Source: Entamoeba invadens IP1 (lineage: Eukaryota; Evosea; Mastigamoebida; Endamoebidae). Taken from it: 64,000 nt of DNA. The notes below the pieces were generated by a model that was given only the letters and a program-made list of their open reading frames with translations, was not told the origin of the DNA and ran no database searches. The translations under genes and the position numbers were made by a program. The stretch covers positions 310,001 through 374,000 of the forward strand of contig NW_004440169.1 in NCBI RefSeq assembly GCF_000330505.1. Reading direction: 5' to 3'. Numbering within the stretch: position 1 is the stretch's first letter; every line of letters starts with the position of its first letter. Below are positions 10,307 to 22,898 of this stretch, piece after piece.

Positions 10307-10384
10307 TGAATTTGTAAGTTGAACTTCACAATTCGTTTTTATTGAGAGGAAATAATGAGGCCAAGGTGTATTTTTGTTCACTTT

Positions 10385-11957
10385 CTATCTGTTTTTCTTG
10401 AATCAGTGACTTCAAAATTCAGAATTGTATCATTTTTATTGTTTTGTATTTTATTCTGGTTTATTTACTGGATATATAACTATAAAATATAGTAATTTCA
10501 AGAAAAAGAATAAATTTGTTTTTAATAAACAAAAATTGAAAATAAATTATTGAGAAACAGAGATTTTTGAGGATTGAGTTAATTTGGAAAAAAGAATTCG
10601 GCGATTTTTGACCTTTGGATAATACGTGTAACAATTTAAAATAACAAAACAAATAATATTATAAAAACACAATCACAAAATAAAAAGATAACATTGGTAA
10701 TGAATAGCAAAAAGTGCTGTGTATAAAGTTGTAAATATAAAAAAACTATTTTTTGATTTTTGTTATGTTTTTTTGTTGAAAATAACCTGAAATATCAAAA
10801 CAATTTCTTGGAAAAATAAGTTAAATAACTCATTTATTTTTGTTTAATTTTGGTAAAAAAAATTAATAAATCTATCATATAAAAACCATTTTATTAATTA
10901 TAATTATTTCTCGTGTTGAGGTGAGAAAAAAGTATTTGTGGTAAAAAGTGGTTACGATCTGTGGATTATTAATGTCAAAAAACGGCAAAATATCTATGAA
11001 ATGTTGAGGTTTATGAACTAAATAATATATTGAACTCATTCTGGAAAAGTCTTAAAAATCATTACTATTATTCATTATCAAAATACTAATAAATTATTAC
11101 TAAAGTTTTTAATAAAAAATATGAAAAAAAAACGATATTTATAACATTTATTCTATTTAAAATGTTATTGTGATTTTTAAAAATCAAAAAATTATTTTTT
11201 AATTGTTTAAAATTAGAAAAAATATTTTTATTATTTTAATTAAAAAAAAATTAAAGAGAATTACTAATTTTTATAAAATAATGGTTATAATAATATATTT
11301 GTTAGTTTAAGTTTTTATTTTAATGTAAAATAATTACACAATTATAATTTTATAAAAAAATGTTAATAAATATAGTATAATATTAAAAAACATATTTAAA
11401 TGATTTTATAATATTTTGAACTAATATATTCAAAATGAAAATATAAGAAATGCCAAAAGGCATGCAAAATAACTTTATAAATATTAAGGCATTTTTAATT
11501 TTCTTTGACACTTTTATTATATTTTAATAATTTGATCAATCATTATTAATCATATCACGATAATAATCCACAATACAACGAAAAAAGTTGTCAAAAAATT
11601 CACAATTATTAATTTGATGGAATATTTAACTATTTTATATAGTTTATTTATTAATATTGAATAATAATATTTTATCTTTGCATTTTTATATTCTGAACAC
11701 TTAATTTATTCTATCAACAATCGTCACTGGCATTTTTCTCACTTGGATAATACCAATACTTTTTAAACAGCAACTTAACAAAACAATAATTATAATAATT
11801 AAATATTAATGGTAAAATTTTAGATATTTACTTATAATTTGATACTTTTTTTTTTGACAACACAGAACCGTTCATGAATGTTGATTGATGTGATTGAATC
11901 TGTCAGAACAGGGAAAAAGAACCAACTTAAACAGTCCACAACTTAAAAAAGAGACAA
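10385..11957. other. AT-rich intergenic region (1.6 kb)
   Basis: No supported gene. A 10461-10652 minus frame is hydrophobic and A/T-driven and is not credited. A missing 5' exon of the gene to the left may lie in the first 300 bases. GAACC and TATA-like strings just before 11958 probably belong to the choline kinase promoter. Confidence 0.5.
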
Positions 11958-13131
11958 ATGGACACCACAATGTCATACGATGACTTAATCCCAAGCGAAG
12001 AGCGCAATATTAAAGCAATAGCGCATTACCCGCATTTGATTTCCTACAATAACTACCTATCCAATTCCCTCCGCTCTCCCGCCCCAGACTCAATCACGAA
12101 ACTCCCATCACTCTTTGTTGCTATTGATACAATGAATAACTCCAACTTTACCAAGTCGATCATATACGTTGTCAAGAAGTTAGTCCCTAACTTCAAAGAC
12201 ACACAACCAGACAAGTTCTCTTTCCGACACTTCACAGAAGGGATTACTAATAAGTTGGTGTGCATCACCGACACCACCACGAACTTCTCTGTCAATGTAA
12301 GAACGTACGGGTCGTATACTGAGTACGTCATTGATCGAAAACAAGAACTGTTGGTCACCGAGGCTTGCAGTACTGTTACGTTATATGGGACGTTTTTGAA
12401 TGGTGTAGTGTACTCATACATCCCCGGGAGAACACTTTGCTTAGGCGACTTAATCGATTTGAAGACTTTTAAAGACACGGCAGTCGCTATTGCTCGACAT
12501 CACAAGATCACCCCACCACTCGTTAAGGCACCTTTACTCTTCGTCACACTCAGAAAGTGGCTTGCAAACGTCCCACTCGAATACGTCGACCAGAAGAAAA
12601 CGCCATATCCCATTAACGTGTTAAAGGACGAGTTGGTCTTTTTGGAAAACAAGTTGAAGGACAAGAGCGACGTCGTCTTGTGCCACAACGACTTGTTATT
12701 GAAGAACTTCATTAAAAGTACTGACGGCGTTTCTTTGATCGACTTTGAGTATAGCAGTTACAACTACAGAGCTTTCGATTTGGCAAATCACTTTTGCGAA
12801 TGGTGCGGATTCGAGTGCAACTGGGACAGTTACCCTAATCAAGAAACTCAGAGGAGATTCATATCAATGTACCTCTCGGCTTATTACGTTTGTTACACTT
12901 TAAAAGGCACAACAAGTTACTAATTATTAGAAAAAACCTGCCGAAGAATTAATAGGTGAGATAGAAAAGATACTTGAAGACGTCAAATGGTTTGAATTGG
13001 CTTCACACTTCTATTGGGGGACTTGGTCACTCATACAAGCCGCTCTGTCTTCTATCGACTTCGACTACACCGTCTACGCGTATGAACGGTTTAATAGATA
13101 CTTTGTGGTCAAGAAGAATCTGATGGGCTAA
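11958..13131 (+). CDS. Choline/ethanolamine kinase
   Basis: Exons 11958-12887 and 12931-13131 join across a 43-nt intron (GTTTGT...TTATTAG) in phase 0 to give 376 residues. Brenner's phosphotransferase motif HNDLLLKN is at 243-250 and the choline kinase motif IDFEYSSYNYRAFDLANHF at 261-279, followed by EWCGF. The second exon encodes the family's C-terminal helices (WFELASHFYWGTWSLIQA and YERFNRYF), confirming the splice. The enzyme phosphorylates choline or ethanolamine with ATP in the cytosol, the first step of the Kennedy pathway. Sequence alone does not separate the two substrates. All catalytic motifs are intact. It converges on the exportin-like gene, with only 130 bp between them. Confidence 0.93.
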
Positions 13132-13261
13132 TTCTGTATCCTTTTTATTATTAGTTTGAAATAGAAAGAATATAGTTTTATTATAATACAACTGTTGTTC
13201 TAATAAATAATAGATTATTATATTATGAGAGTATTAAAGAATAAAACACAGAAGAAATGTA

Positions 13262-14923
13262 TCAAGGCCGATGGATGGAGATGTGCGAGAGTTGAGAAGG
13301 GAGTGTATCGACTGCTTCCCATAAGAAGCAGACGCTTTCTATAACACGTGGGTTGTCTTTGTATTGTAACAAAGCGGTGGTGAGTATATTGAAATAATCG
13401 TTGCACATTTCCTTGACAGAACAAAGACCGGAACGCAACTTAGAACGCGTCGCGACAACTTCGTCGTCAGCATCAGAGACACAACACTCGACAATTAGTA
13501 TCTTCAAGTATTCAGCCGAGAATGACTGCATGAGGGCTTGAAGTGTTGGAGTCTCTTCAAAGAGTGTAAACATCTCTTCAAAGAAGCACATGACATCAGA
13601 AGAATATTCTAACGACTCTCGACAATACGTTAAAAGTATTGGCATCACTTGTTGGAGGTGTGGTGTATCGTAAAATGAAATGGCAAATGTTACCAAGACT
13701 TCCAATGATGATGATGTGTTCATGGTAACTATTTGCGATAAAATAGAAAGTGTTAGTTGTTTTAAAGGTTCTTCGACGACTTCAGGCACTAACACTGAAT
13801 TTCTCTTTTTTTTTGAATCTAATTCATTTTACTATTAAGTAATAATTACTGATAATAGTTTATTAATAATAATTAATAATAATTAATAATAATAATTAAT
13901 AATAATTGATAATAGTTTATTAATAATAATGGTTTTAAATTCTAAATGAAATAAAAACATTAAACAAACTTCGTATAAAAACTGCGGAGTATAAGTCCAT
14001 CGCTTCTTCAACAGATGTGTTATGTGAGATTGCAGAGAGCACTAGATTTAAAAATGGTATCAAGTACTTTTTGTCGAACGTTGTCGAATGCCCTACGATA
14101 TCAGATAATAGCAACGTCACTTTTAAGTTGTTGGTTTGAAGGAGTAAAGGTATCAATTGGTTTTGAAAGGAATACATTCGCTTTTGAAGAAGGGCTGATG
14201 AGTCATATGGCAAGATGTCGATTGTGTCAAAGATAAAATGGAGAATAGACGTTTGGTCGTCGATTGAAGTAAAACAGTTGAGGACTTCCAGCGGAGTGGT
14301 TTCGGATTTGAGTACCAAAAGAGAGGAAGTTAAACCAATAGTTTGTTGCAACCTAATACATTACTATTTAAATATAGTTTGGTTAAATTACTAATGATAT
14401 ATAATATATTTATTATAATTAGTATAGTAAATTTGTTAATATTAAAGAAACTATTGTTTGTATTATATTGTTCTAAAGTGATAGTTAATATAGTTGTTTA
14501 TTAATAACAATGGTTTCAAACTGAACCTTGGAATTTATAGTTAGTTTTAATAAATAAATATAACATATTATCATGTGGTAGAACGACAAACTTTGAAAGG
14601 GAAGGATTGAGCATTTGTTTGGCGTATTTGTTGTATAAGAATGTTAAATGGGTAAACAGGCCTTTTGCGTCGTCGAAAGACAGAGCACTTTGATTCAGCT
14701 TGACGTATGTAAAAAAACAAAGCACCGCGTAAAAAACAAGTTGTTGGTTGTTTGATGCGATTACGTGCTGCAACAATTTTGCTGCATTTTGTGATTTCAT
14801 GTATTGTGTAAGCTGTGTATCAGCATTTCTTCTGATGTTGTCATCACTCGTTCCGTAAAATTGGGTGATCAAGGTGTTGAGAATTTGCAGGTTTTCTTGA
14901 CTCTCCAAACCAAGCAAAGCCAT
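13262..14923 (-). CDS. Short TNPO3/exportin-like (importin-beta superfamily) HEAT-repeat protein
   Basis: Three exons: 14923-14592, 14352-13970 and 13794-13262. Both donors are GTTTGT; acceptors are GTATTAG and TTCAG, and all phases agree, giving 415 residues. The N terminus resembles the Ran-binding importin-beta N-terminal region of the transportin-3/Mtr10/exportin family (paired helices, ..RNADTQLTQYMKSQ..QLVFYAVLCFF). The rest is helical repeats. Full-length relatives are about 900-1000 residues, so this carries under half of the solenoid. No GTTTGT donor lies near the stop and the next gene is 130 bp away, so the protein truly ends here: a truncated gene, pseudogene-in-progress or a specialised short form. 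Confidence 0.7.
13835..13935. repeat. AT-only microsatellite (TAA/TTAATAA units) in intron
   Basis: Runs of taataataat and attaataat fill most of intron 2 of the exportin-like gene and contain only A and T apart from three G and one C. Likely length-variable. Confidence 0.7.
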
Positions 14924-15229
14924 TCTGCTTTTTTTCTCAAAAAATAATCTTTTTCTTTTGATAAACTATACTTTTAATTTTTTTTACAAGAATTATACTA
15001 TTATAATTCTTACACAATAATATTAGTATATTTTATAATATATTAAATTAGCAGAAAAACGGATTGATGGTAAACTATAAATAAAAAAAAAGATAATTAT
15101 GAAAAAGTATTAAATATAAATAATATATTTATTAATAATTAAGTTAACAATTAAATGAGAAAAAAAGTGGTAACAAAAAGAAAAACTATAAAAAATAATA
15201 AAAGAAACTAGTAATATAGATTTCAAAAA

Positions 15230-15728
15230 ATGAGCCGCCAAGTTGACATCATTGACCAGATATTTGCCAATATCGACTATCTAAACGACGCGATGATAGC
15301 CCCACTTGCGGAGCTTGGAAATTATTTAGCAAACGATCAACAGTTACAACAGCTAAAAGATGAGGATTATCAACGTCACGCCAAAAACATAGTAGCCGTT
15401 GTTAAGAATGTTTGTTATTATTATAATTTAACTATAATATAAATTACATAATAAACCCATATAAATACTATAATTTATAATAAAAACAAGCTATACCAGG
15501 GTATAGTAAATTCAAACTAATAAGAAGTTAGACGTCCTTATCGACCAACTTCCTCCACTTGAAGACAACACGCCCGAAGTCAACCAAAAAATCCAAGAGC
15601 TTGAGGTCAGAAACAAAGCTGTTGACCAGAAGCTGAAAGAAGTTGTTGGGGAGAGCGAAAGCTGTTTGAACCACTTATATGCCGTAGACGAGACTATTCA
15701 GTCCGCTGTTATCAACTCTAAAAATTGA
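15230..15728 (+). CDS. MED21: Mediator complex subunit 21
   Basis: Exons 15230-15409 and 15525-15728 join in phase 0 across a GTTTGT intron (115 nt) to give 127 residues. The junction region reads AKNIVAVVKN|KLDVLIDQLP, matching the MED21 signature A-K-D-I-D-V-L-I-D-S-L-P. The N terminus begins with the usual QVDIIDQIFANID-type helix and the C-terminal half is a helical hairpin. A second acceptor 3 nt downstream (15527) would delete one Lys. MED21 dimerises with MED7 in the Mediator middle module and connects activators to RNA polymerase II in the nucleus. The length is typical of the family (about 130-145). Confidence 0.85.
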
Positions 15729-15893
15729 TTGTTTTTTATTATAATTTTATGGTTTGTGTACTATTTCTATACTATTTGTTATATGAACTTAAATAGTGTT
15801 TTTGTTCATGTTCTAATAAATACATATTTTCTCATAAAAATATTGAACTATAAACTATAATAAACTGTATTATTGTAATAATACAAATAAACA

Positions 15894-16144
15894 ATGAGAA
15901 ATGAGATTTCTTATTGTCATAACGAGGACAAACTAAAGTAAGCTTTTTCGGTTTTTGTACGATTAATTCACCTTTTTGCAGGATGACTCATCTCGGATTT
16001 TTCTATTTTTTAGATGGGGTTATACGTTTTTCTTTTGATTGTTTGCCAATGAATAGCCGAAATGAAGTCTTTTTTATTCTTTTAAGAAGAGAAGCAGGCA
16101 TTTGTCGTCTTTATAACCCACGTTTCCTCTTTCTTTTTGTATAA
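15894..16144 (+). CDS. Possible small two-exon gene (68 residues)
   Basis: ATG 15894 to 15937, then a 44-nt stretch shaped like an intron (GTAAGC ... TTTTTGCAG, ending 15981), then an open frame 15982-16144. Phases agree and the region is less AT-rich than its surroundings. The predicted product is hydrophobic and basic with no known motif. The donor is GTAAGC rather than GTTTGT. It may instead be part of the promoter of the gene at 16363. Confidence 0.3.
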
Positions 16145-16362
16145 TATATTTTTAATATTATAATTATAACTTGTAATTATACAAATTGTGGGTTTGTTAC
16201 CCGAAAATTTCCAGAATGACTAGTTATTAACAATCTTAATGACTCTTCATTTTTATCATAAGTGTTAGTATAAATAATTATAATAAATAGTTAAAAACGA
16301 ATGAACAAACTGAGGTATTTTTTGGGTCGATTTTTGAGTTTAAACCCAACAGTAAAATCAGA

Positions 16363-18310
16363 ATGAGTAAAAGTGATGAACAGGCCTTAACGAAAGAATC
16401 TGCTAAACTTCATGCGTTTGCTGGCCAAAACACAACCCGTCGTTTTTCGCTGAAATACAATCTTGCCACGTCTGTCCAAAAGTTGTCTCTGTTGCTCCAA
16501 CAAACGCCACCTAAGGTGACGTCACTCAATGAATTATGGGATTCATGTCTTCTCATATTTCCCACCATCGAAACAGACATCAATTTTCTGAACTTTTTTT
16601 ATCTCATAGTTTCCCATCCAAAGTACATTTCAGCTCTTTCATTAGAAAATTCGTTGTACCTAACTTACAGAACAAAACTCATCAAAACGCTTGAATTAGT
16701 CATATCTGCGATCTCGACGTTTTCTCTCAAAATTGATCTTCCATCCGCTTCCATTCGAGGAACAGCTGGGAAACTTCATGCGGAATTTGACGAGAGGACT
16801 TGTTCCTTTGAAACGGCAAGACCGGTGTTATCCGCTCCAAAGAAAAAATCACTCTTTTCGAAATTTAAAAGAACTAAAACAGTTCCCGTCATGACCGTGA
16901 CGGAGGAATTAATTCCATTTGCTGTTAAAATAATAGGACTTGGGTACTTTCGAGTACCCATATTCAGAGAATGCTTACTCCTCGATTTCGAAACGCACAT
17001 ACAATACAAATCAACGTGGACTATGAAGAAGGCACTTTCAAAACACTTTCCGTCTTTAATGATGTGGGACGACTTCGATAGTAAATTGAAGAAAGCAGAG
17101 CTCGATGTCAATATCAAAGTCCTTAACAACGAGAAGTCGTTGTTTGTGATGATTTTCCATGAAATCGTTGTGTATCTTGAGAAGCAGACAATCAACAAGT
17201 TTGTTTCATTGACAAAGTCTTCAATAGAATTATATGGAATTAAATAGAATTGTTTAAAATCGTGCATATTAAAACATAGAGTCATTCAATGGACCATCTT
17301 CCATGGGTTTGATGTATTACTCGAGATGTACACAAGGGAGTACAAAGATTTGAATATTGCAGATGACTATGTTCACGCTCTCGATGGGATATTAGTATCT
17401 TCTGTCCATCCAAAAATGATCAATTTCTATATGGAGACTGAGTTATCACGAACAAATATGTACGATGAAGGTGCTGTCTTGTGTTTGTTACTTCAAATGT
17501 TTATTTTCTAATAATTAAAACAAAATTAATAACAAAATTAATAACATTTTAATAACATTTTAATAACATTTTAATAACATTTTAATAACATTTTAATAAC
17601 ATTACTTAGTCTGTGAAGTAAAGAATGACCGATAGCAACTATAGCAGACCTTGAATTCTACTTTTCTAAACTACGGACAAAGGTCTTGTTATTGAAGAAA
17701 GACTTTGACGTTGAGTTGTTATGTAAATTTATAGACACGATCATCGAGAGCGAAAATGTTGTGACACTTCAGCGTATACTGACAGTGTTATACTCATACG
17801 CAGACTTGTTTAGTGGAAAGGTGCGACATACATTCTTTATCGAGTACTTGCTCGACAAGAAGTTTTTTGTGTTAGCATATTTTTGGGAGGAGAATGTGAT
17901 CTCCCTCTTTGTTCAACTTCTTCTGTTCAAAGGGACAATTGCGAAAGTGAAGAACATTGAGAGTGGAGTATTGGAAGACGTAGAAAAGAAGTTGTATGAC
18001 TTACAAGAACCATTTGAGAATATTACACCGGCGCAACTTGATTTGTTTGTTATACTTTGTTCGAATAGGAGGAGAGAAAATAACTGATAGGAACATCAAC
18101 AAGAAAGTCAGGCGCAAATTTGAAAAAACAAAGGTCGAGAAATTAAGTCGAAAACAGCGACCATACTATGAGTCGTGTGGAAGGATATATGGCTATTTCA
18201 CTGATATGTATAATGAGTGGCAAGTCTCTGGAAGTGATGTGTTCCCAAACCTAATTTTCATGCATTCTGTCAAGGAGAAGGATGAGATCACACTTGCTTT
18301 GGAAAATTGA
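16363..18310 (+). CDS. Unknown 552-residue helical protein, four exons
   Basis: Exons 16363-17198, 17280-17482, 17645-18044 and 18091-18310 join with consistent phases (2, 1, 2). All three donors are GTTTGT; the introns are 81, 162 and 46 nt. In intron 1 only the acceptor at 17279 keeps the frame, and in intron 3 only the one at 18090. The protein is largely alpha-helical, with a basic loop around residues 160-175 (PKKKSLFSKFKRTK) and a Lys/Arg-rich patch near 482-505. There is no signal peptide or clear membrane span. The helical make-up suggests an armadillo-like or scaffold protein, but I recognise no family. Confidence 0.8.
17540..17603. repeat. 11-bp tandem repeat (taacattttaa), about 6 copies
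   Basis: Near-perfect head-to-tail copies lie within intron 2 of the 552-residue protein gene, preceded by related caaaattaataa units. They account for the larger size of this intron relative to its neighbours. Confidence 0.85.
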
Positions 18311-18633
18311 TTGTTTTTCATGTTTCTATGGAGTCTGTTGAAATAACTTAATTAATAGTTTAATTTTGTTATATGAATAGAATTTGTTATTAGAGCAGAG
18401 TCTCTGTCATGCATTCGAATTGATACTAAATACTACATGTGAACGAACTTGATACAATCCAAATACTTCTATAGGCTTGATTAGTCTTATTTAGTTGAAC
18501 AGAATAACTTCAAGTGATCAAATATGATATTCTTTGTAAATAATGTTATATTTGAAAGGTATGAAAAGAATAGAAAACAATAATTTACTAAAAGCTAAAC
18601 TTTAAAAACTAACTTAATTGGGATAATCAAAAG

Positions 18634-18912
18634 ATGAATAATAAGGATGGAACACAAAGTAAGCCTATTGTGATCAAAGAAGAGCCAATCCAAAAAATCA
18701 TAAAAAGAAATTTTGTTTTGGAGTCGATCAGAAACAAAGAAAATTTGGCAGCTGACGTAACTAAGCCGAAAAAGGTCGGACAACCTTTCGTTTTGATAAC
18801 AAGAAAACAACAAAACCCAACAAGAGACTTGAGAAAAGAACGCTTTCTGAGGTCTATGGAAGATAGGAAAAAAGCACTGGATATGGCACAATTTGGAAGT
18901 GTCAAAAAGTAA
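18634..18912 (+). CDS. Small basic protein, function unknown
   Basis: 92-residue single-exon frame, strongly basic and hydrophilic, with a VIKEEPIQKIIKRNF stretch that contains a SUMO-consensus-like VIKEE. It has no membrane segment or known domain. Two hydrophobic minus-strand frames overlap it; the plus-strand product looks more like a soluble protein and starts right after an AAAAG leader. It could be a nuclear or nucleic-acid-binding protein, which is inference only. Confidence 0.5.
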   Translation: MNNKDGTQSKPIVIKEEPIQKIIKRNFVLESIRNKENLAADVTKPKKVGQPFVLITRKQQNPTRDLRKERFLRSMEDRKKALDMAQFGSVKK

Positions 18913-20572
18913 ATGACTTTCGTCCTATCTATTTCATAAGTAAAAAAGGTTTTTATCTTTTCTTATACCGTATTATATCTATTGAATTTATTTTTCTATA
19001 ACTGTTATGACTTTTTTACTCAAGTTAAAATTTAAACTAAAAAAAGGTACTCTTTGCATACCCTTGAAAAAGTCGAGGCATCTAAAAAGTATGTTTCAAA
19101 TTTGTTTGTATTAAAAACAAATTTTCTTTATAAAAAAACTAAAAATTTTCGCCCATTATAAAGTAACTCTTTATTTTCGTTTTAATTAATAGAGGATAGC
19201 GGTGTTATCGTTTCACACAACAAAGATATCACAACCAATAGAAATTAAAAGACAAATGACAGAAACGTTTATTTTTAAAATAACATTTATATTAATCATA
19301 TCAATTTTTTGGTTGACACAACAAGTCAATCGGATTGCATTTCTTAATAAGAATTATTAATAATTTTTTTGTTGTATCATTATAGTTTTATTGATATTAA
19401 ATACAAGAACCTTAAAGCAATTATTGTCATATATATGGTATTAAGACCCTGAATTATATATATTCATTTCAAATTGATTATTAGAAAAGATAAATCACAC
19501 AATAGTTAATAAATACATTTTTAAGTTTTTTTCTTCAACAACATAAAATTAAAATAAATTGTATTTCAATAATATTACATACTTGGTGTGTATTCAAGTT
19601 ATAGCAACTATATGAATACAAAAAAGTTAATTTAACCAAGACAATGTTTCAATTAAAACACATTAAAATTTGAATAACTATTTAATATGTAGTATCTGTT
19701 TGTAAAAATATAAAATTGTAATTGTTTCAATAAAAAAGTTTACTGATAAACTTAATATTTGTATTATAAATTTGGTTATTTATTGTTTGGAGCACCAAAG
19801 AACAGCGAATATATTCAACCAAATACAATTCCAATCCTTTCAAATGTTAATATGGTGTTAATTGTTTATCATATAACAGTAGTTAAATTTAAATATAACC
19901 ATTGAAAAAAAATCATTGAAATTGTCAAATACATATAAACATTTTCATTAAATAACAGTTGATTTTCTTTTATTATTTTTCATAAAGTAATTTATTTAAA
20001 ACATAACACTTTATGGTGTTGAATAAATATTGACAGTGTTATAATTGATTTTCAACTTCAATTTTTAAATTAAGCTTATTTCAAAGAGTGTAACTTGATA
20101 AATGACAACATAGATGAAATTATAAACAATGAAAGAAAAGTGGAATTTTCATATCATATGGGGTATTTTGGTACTATTAAGTCTATTTCGCACAATAATT
20201 CATTAAATGACATTTTTTTAAAATTTGAATACTATTTAAATTAATTTAAATAACAATTATTTTTTTGAATGCAATTCAACTATTCTGGTAAAAACGTCGA
20301 AAAGAAAAATAAACCAAAAAATTCCCACATATTTATATAATTATTTTTTAATTAAAAATATTATTAATTTTACATTTGTTTTCAAAAAGATTAGCGACAT
20401 ATATAGGAACTGCTATGCAAATTTATAAAAATGTTACAACTTCAATTTTTTGTTACTTACTATTTATAACACTAAATTATATTAATTACAATACAATACC
20501 AATACTTTTCTACTTCAAAAATTAATAACTTTTCGAACTAAATACGATATTATAAACAAACTATACTGTATT
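18913..20572. other. AT-rich intergenic region (1.7 kb)
   Basis: Nothing recognisable as a gene. About 19045-19090 and 19190-19250 are less AT-rich than the rest, without a frame or RNA fold that I can identify. Confidence 0.5.
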
Positions 20573-20588
20573 GTATATATAAACGAAC
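20573..20588 (+). promoter_or_regulatory. Putative core promoter (TATA-like plus GAAC) of glucoamylase gene
   Basis: GTATATATAAAC is followed directly by GAAC, about 22-37 bases before the ATG at 20610. Both resemble the Entamoeba core elements (GTATTTAAA-type box and GAAC box). A further GAAC lies at about 20535. Confidence 0.45.
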
Positions 20589-20609
20589 TCTTGTTATAAA
20601 GATAGAAGA

Positions 20610-22780
20610 ATGTTGTATATATACTATACTCTCTTCTTACTTCTTGAAGCTTGTGCCATTCGTCAAAACCCGTCTTATGTCATGACTAATTATCGTAGCA
20701 TGATGATGGGGTGGACTAACACTTATATGACTGCTGTAGACCCACCTACAATACCACCTGGACTCAGTCAATTCAGACATTCTCAAAACTGGAACACCAA
20801 TTTGATAAACAAAGACTCTTTTGTTCTTAAAATTAACACAGTGCCGTACACAGAATCTAACTTATTTTCTGGTAAAAACAGTATCGACTATCCGGGGTAC
20901 TACTCCCATATTATCACTGCTTACAATAACACAGAACTTCCTCTTAAAATAACTAAAAAGTATTTTTTTGAAGCTGAACAAGACACATTACTTGAGAATG
21001 TAATTATTGAAAATACATCCCCTGAAGATATCACTGTTGAATACTTTCAATACACTGACTACCCCGTCTCTATTCAAAGCACAGAGATTTATGCAGGTGG
21101 TATAGTACAGTACTCCGATTATGTAGTTATAACAGGTATGCTGGAAAAGGCTGATTATGCTGATATTGGCTCCAGTGAAAGCAACACCCCTCTTTCAAGA
21201 TTCATCAATTCGGAGGATCTTAAAGAAACGTCTTATCTTGGCAATAATGCACAGATTGGGTTAAATAAAAAGATGCTCATAGAAAAAGGTACAAATGCAT
21301 CTTTCACAATTTTCCGATCGGTGACATTAAACATCAACGCCGCAAAAGACCTCCAATCGTTTTACAATACAACAATTGAAGACTGCGAAAGCACATTCAC
21401 AAAATACATTGATGAGAAGTTTAGAAAATACAAACTTCCAGCATTCAACACTCTGAAAGAAGAAAAGATGTGGTATTCCAGTGTCTTCACTTCTTTATAT
21501 TCACAGAACCCAACTTTGGGGACTTTACTTGCAAGTTTCCACCCGGGATATGGATGGAAGATGTGGACGAGAGACGGCACATTTGAAGCAATGATCTTAA
21601 TGGCTTTGGGTGAAACAGAAGGCGCCAAAAAGTACTTAGAATTCATGATGACAGCAACACTCAACGACGATGAATATTTCCATTCATGTTATGATTGGTT
21701 TACTGGCGGCCGTGCTTCGATGCCAGAACCACAAAATGATGGGATGGGTGTAGTGGCCTATGCATTGTATTATTATTACACCATAACAAAAGATGTCGAC
21801 TTTTTTATGAAAACTGAGACTAAACGTCGAATTCAAAAAATAGAGAAATTCTTGTTATACTCCGAATGGAAGAATTTGGTCAAAGCTGACTACTCAAACT
21901 GGGAAGAAAGCAGTGACTCCTGGACGGGACTCGACACACCAAAATGTTTCTGGGCCTTCACACAAATCCAGGCGCATCACGGGTTATTAGCATTAAGTAA
22001 ATTAGAGAAGGTCGTGTATAATAATATAAAGAAGGAGAATGAACTCATTCAAAGAGCAGAGAAGCTTGCAACTTCTTTTGAAAAACTATTTTGGAATGAA
22101 GAAAAAGGATACTTCGTTGAAGCCATATGGCAAGACTCCAAAAAGCAGAAAGTTATATTAGATTCTTCAACAGCAACTATGGTCTTTTCTGGCATTGTAA
22201 AAGACGATGAGAAAGTATTGAAACATTTTGAACAAATAAGAAAACAATTGACTAAACTGACATATGGCATGGCCAGGTACAGTTATGATACCTTCTTTTA
22301 TAGGAGTAGATGGAGTAGCAAAGAGGTTGGAGAAGCTTGTCCACCATGGGTTTGTATATCTTATCTTATAATGAGTAAATAATCTTTCAAAAAGATTCTA
22401 CACTAAAAATAGAACATACAAATAATATAGTTCATTTATTAAAAAAATCTATTTGATATAAAAATAGACTTTATTTGAAACATAAGTCAATTGTTTCTCA
22501 TTTCATTCACAAATAGGGAGTCACAACAATGTTCATGACCTGGGCTGAAATGATCTACGATGAAAAGGACAAACATGCATATTTGGCTCCATATAGAATT
22601 CAGTGGATGATTGACCACTCGGGACCAGACTTCATTCCAGCTGGAGAAGCAATTGATGGTGTTTCTGGTGAACCCGTGTTAAGTTCAATGCCTGATGTAT
22701 ATGAACATGGTGGTGTATACATATTAAGTGTTCTTCAATACCAAAAGTTGATCCCACTCTTCTCCTACAATAATTGGTAA
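20610..22780 (+). CDS. Secreted GH15 glucoamylase-like glycoside hydrolase
   Basis: Exons 20610-22349 and 22517-22780 join in phase 0 across a 167-nt GTTTGT...AATAG intron to give 667 residues. A signal peptide covers about residues 1-17. The second half carries a GH15-type (alpha/alpha)6 barrel: GYGWKMWTRDGTFEAMILMALG, a MPEPQNDGMGVVAYAL segment, then the acidic NWEESSDSW stretch holding a candidate catalytic Glu. The last exon gives MFMTWAEM and a GEAIDGVSGEPVLSSMPDVYEHGG region near the expected second acid. The N-terminal ~280 residues form the usual beta-sandwich part. It would release glucose from alpha-glucans in the secretory or phagolysosomal lumen. GH63 or a related GH15-like branch is the main alternative. 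Confidence 0.8.
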
Positions 22781-22898
22781 TTGTTTCTCCAATATTTCGT
22801 TCCTCTCCAATATAAGTGCTATAAAAATAACTACTCTTAGACTTTTTCTATATTATATTAATATAAATGTTATTAATTGTTATAAATAGAAATAAAAA

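Noticed and set aside
10461..10652. 63-codon minus frame
   Set aside because: Phe/Ile/Leu/Lys-rich A/T-driven frame with no ATG context or neighbours; typical random frame in this DNA.
10910..11760. Possible inverted repeat pair (gtgagaaaaa-type ends, tgtggattatta inside)
   Set aside because: Matches are short and interrupted, with no target duplication; not better than chance in A/T-rich DNA.
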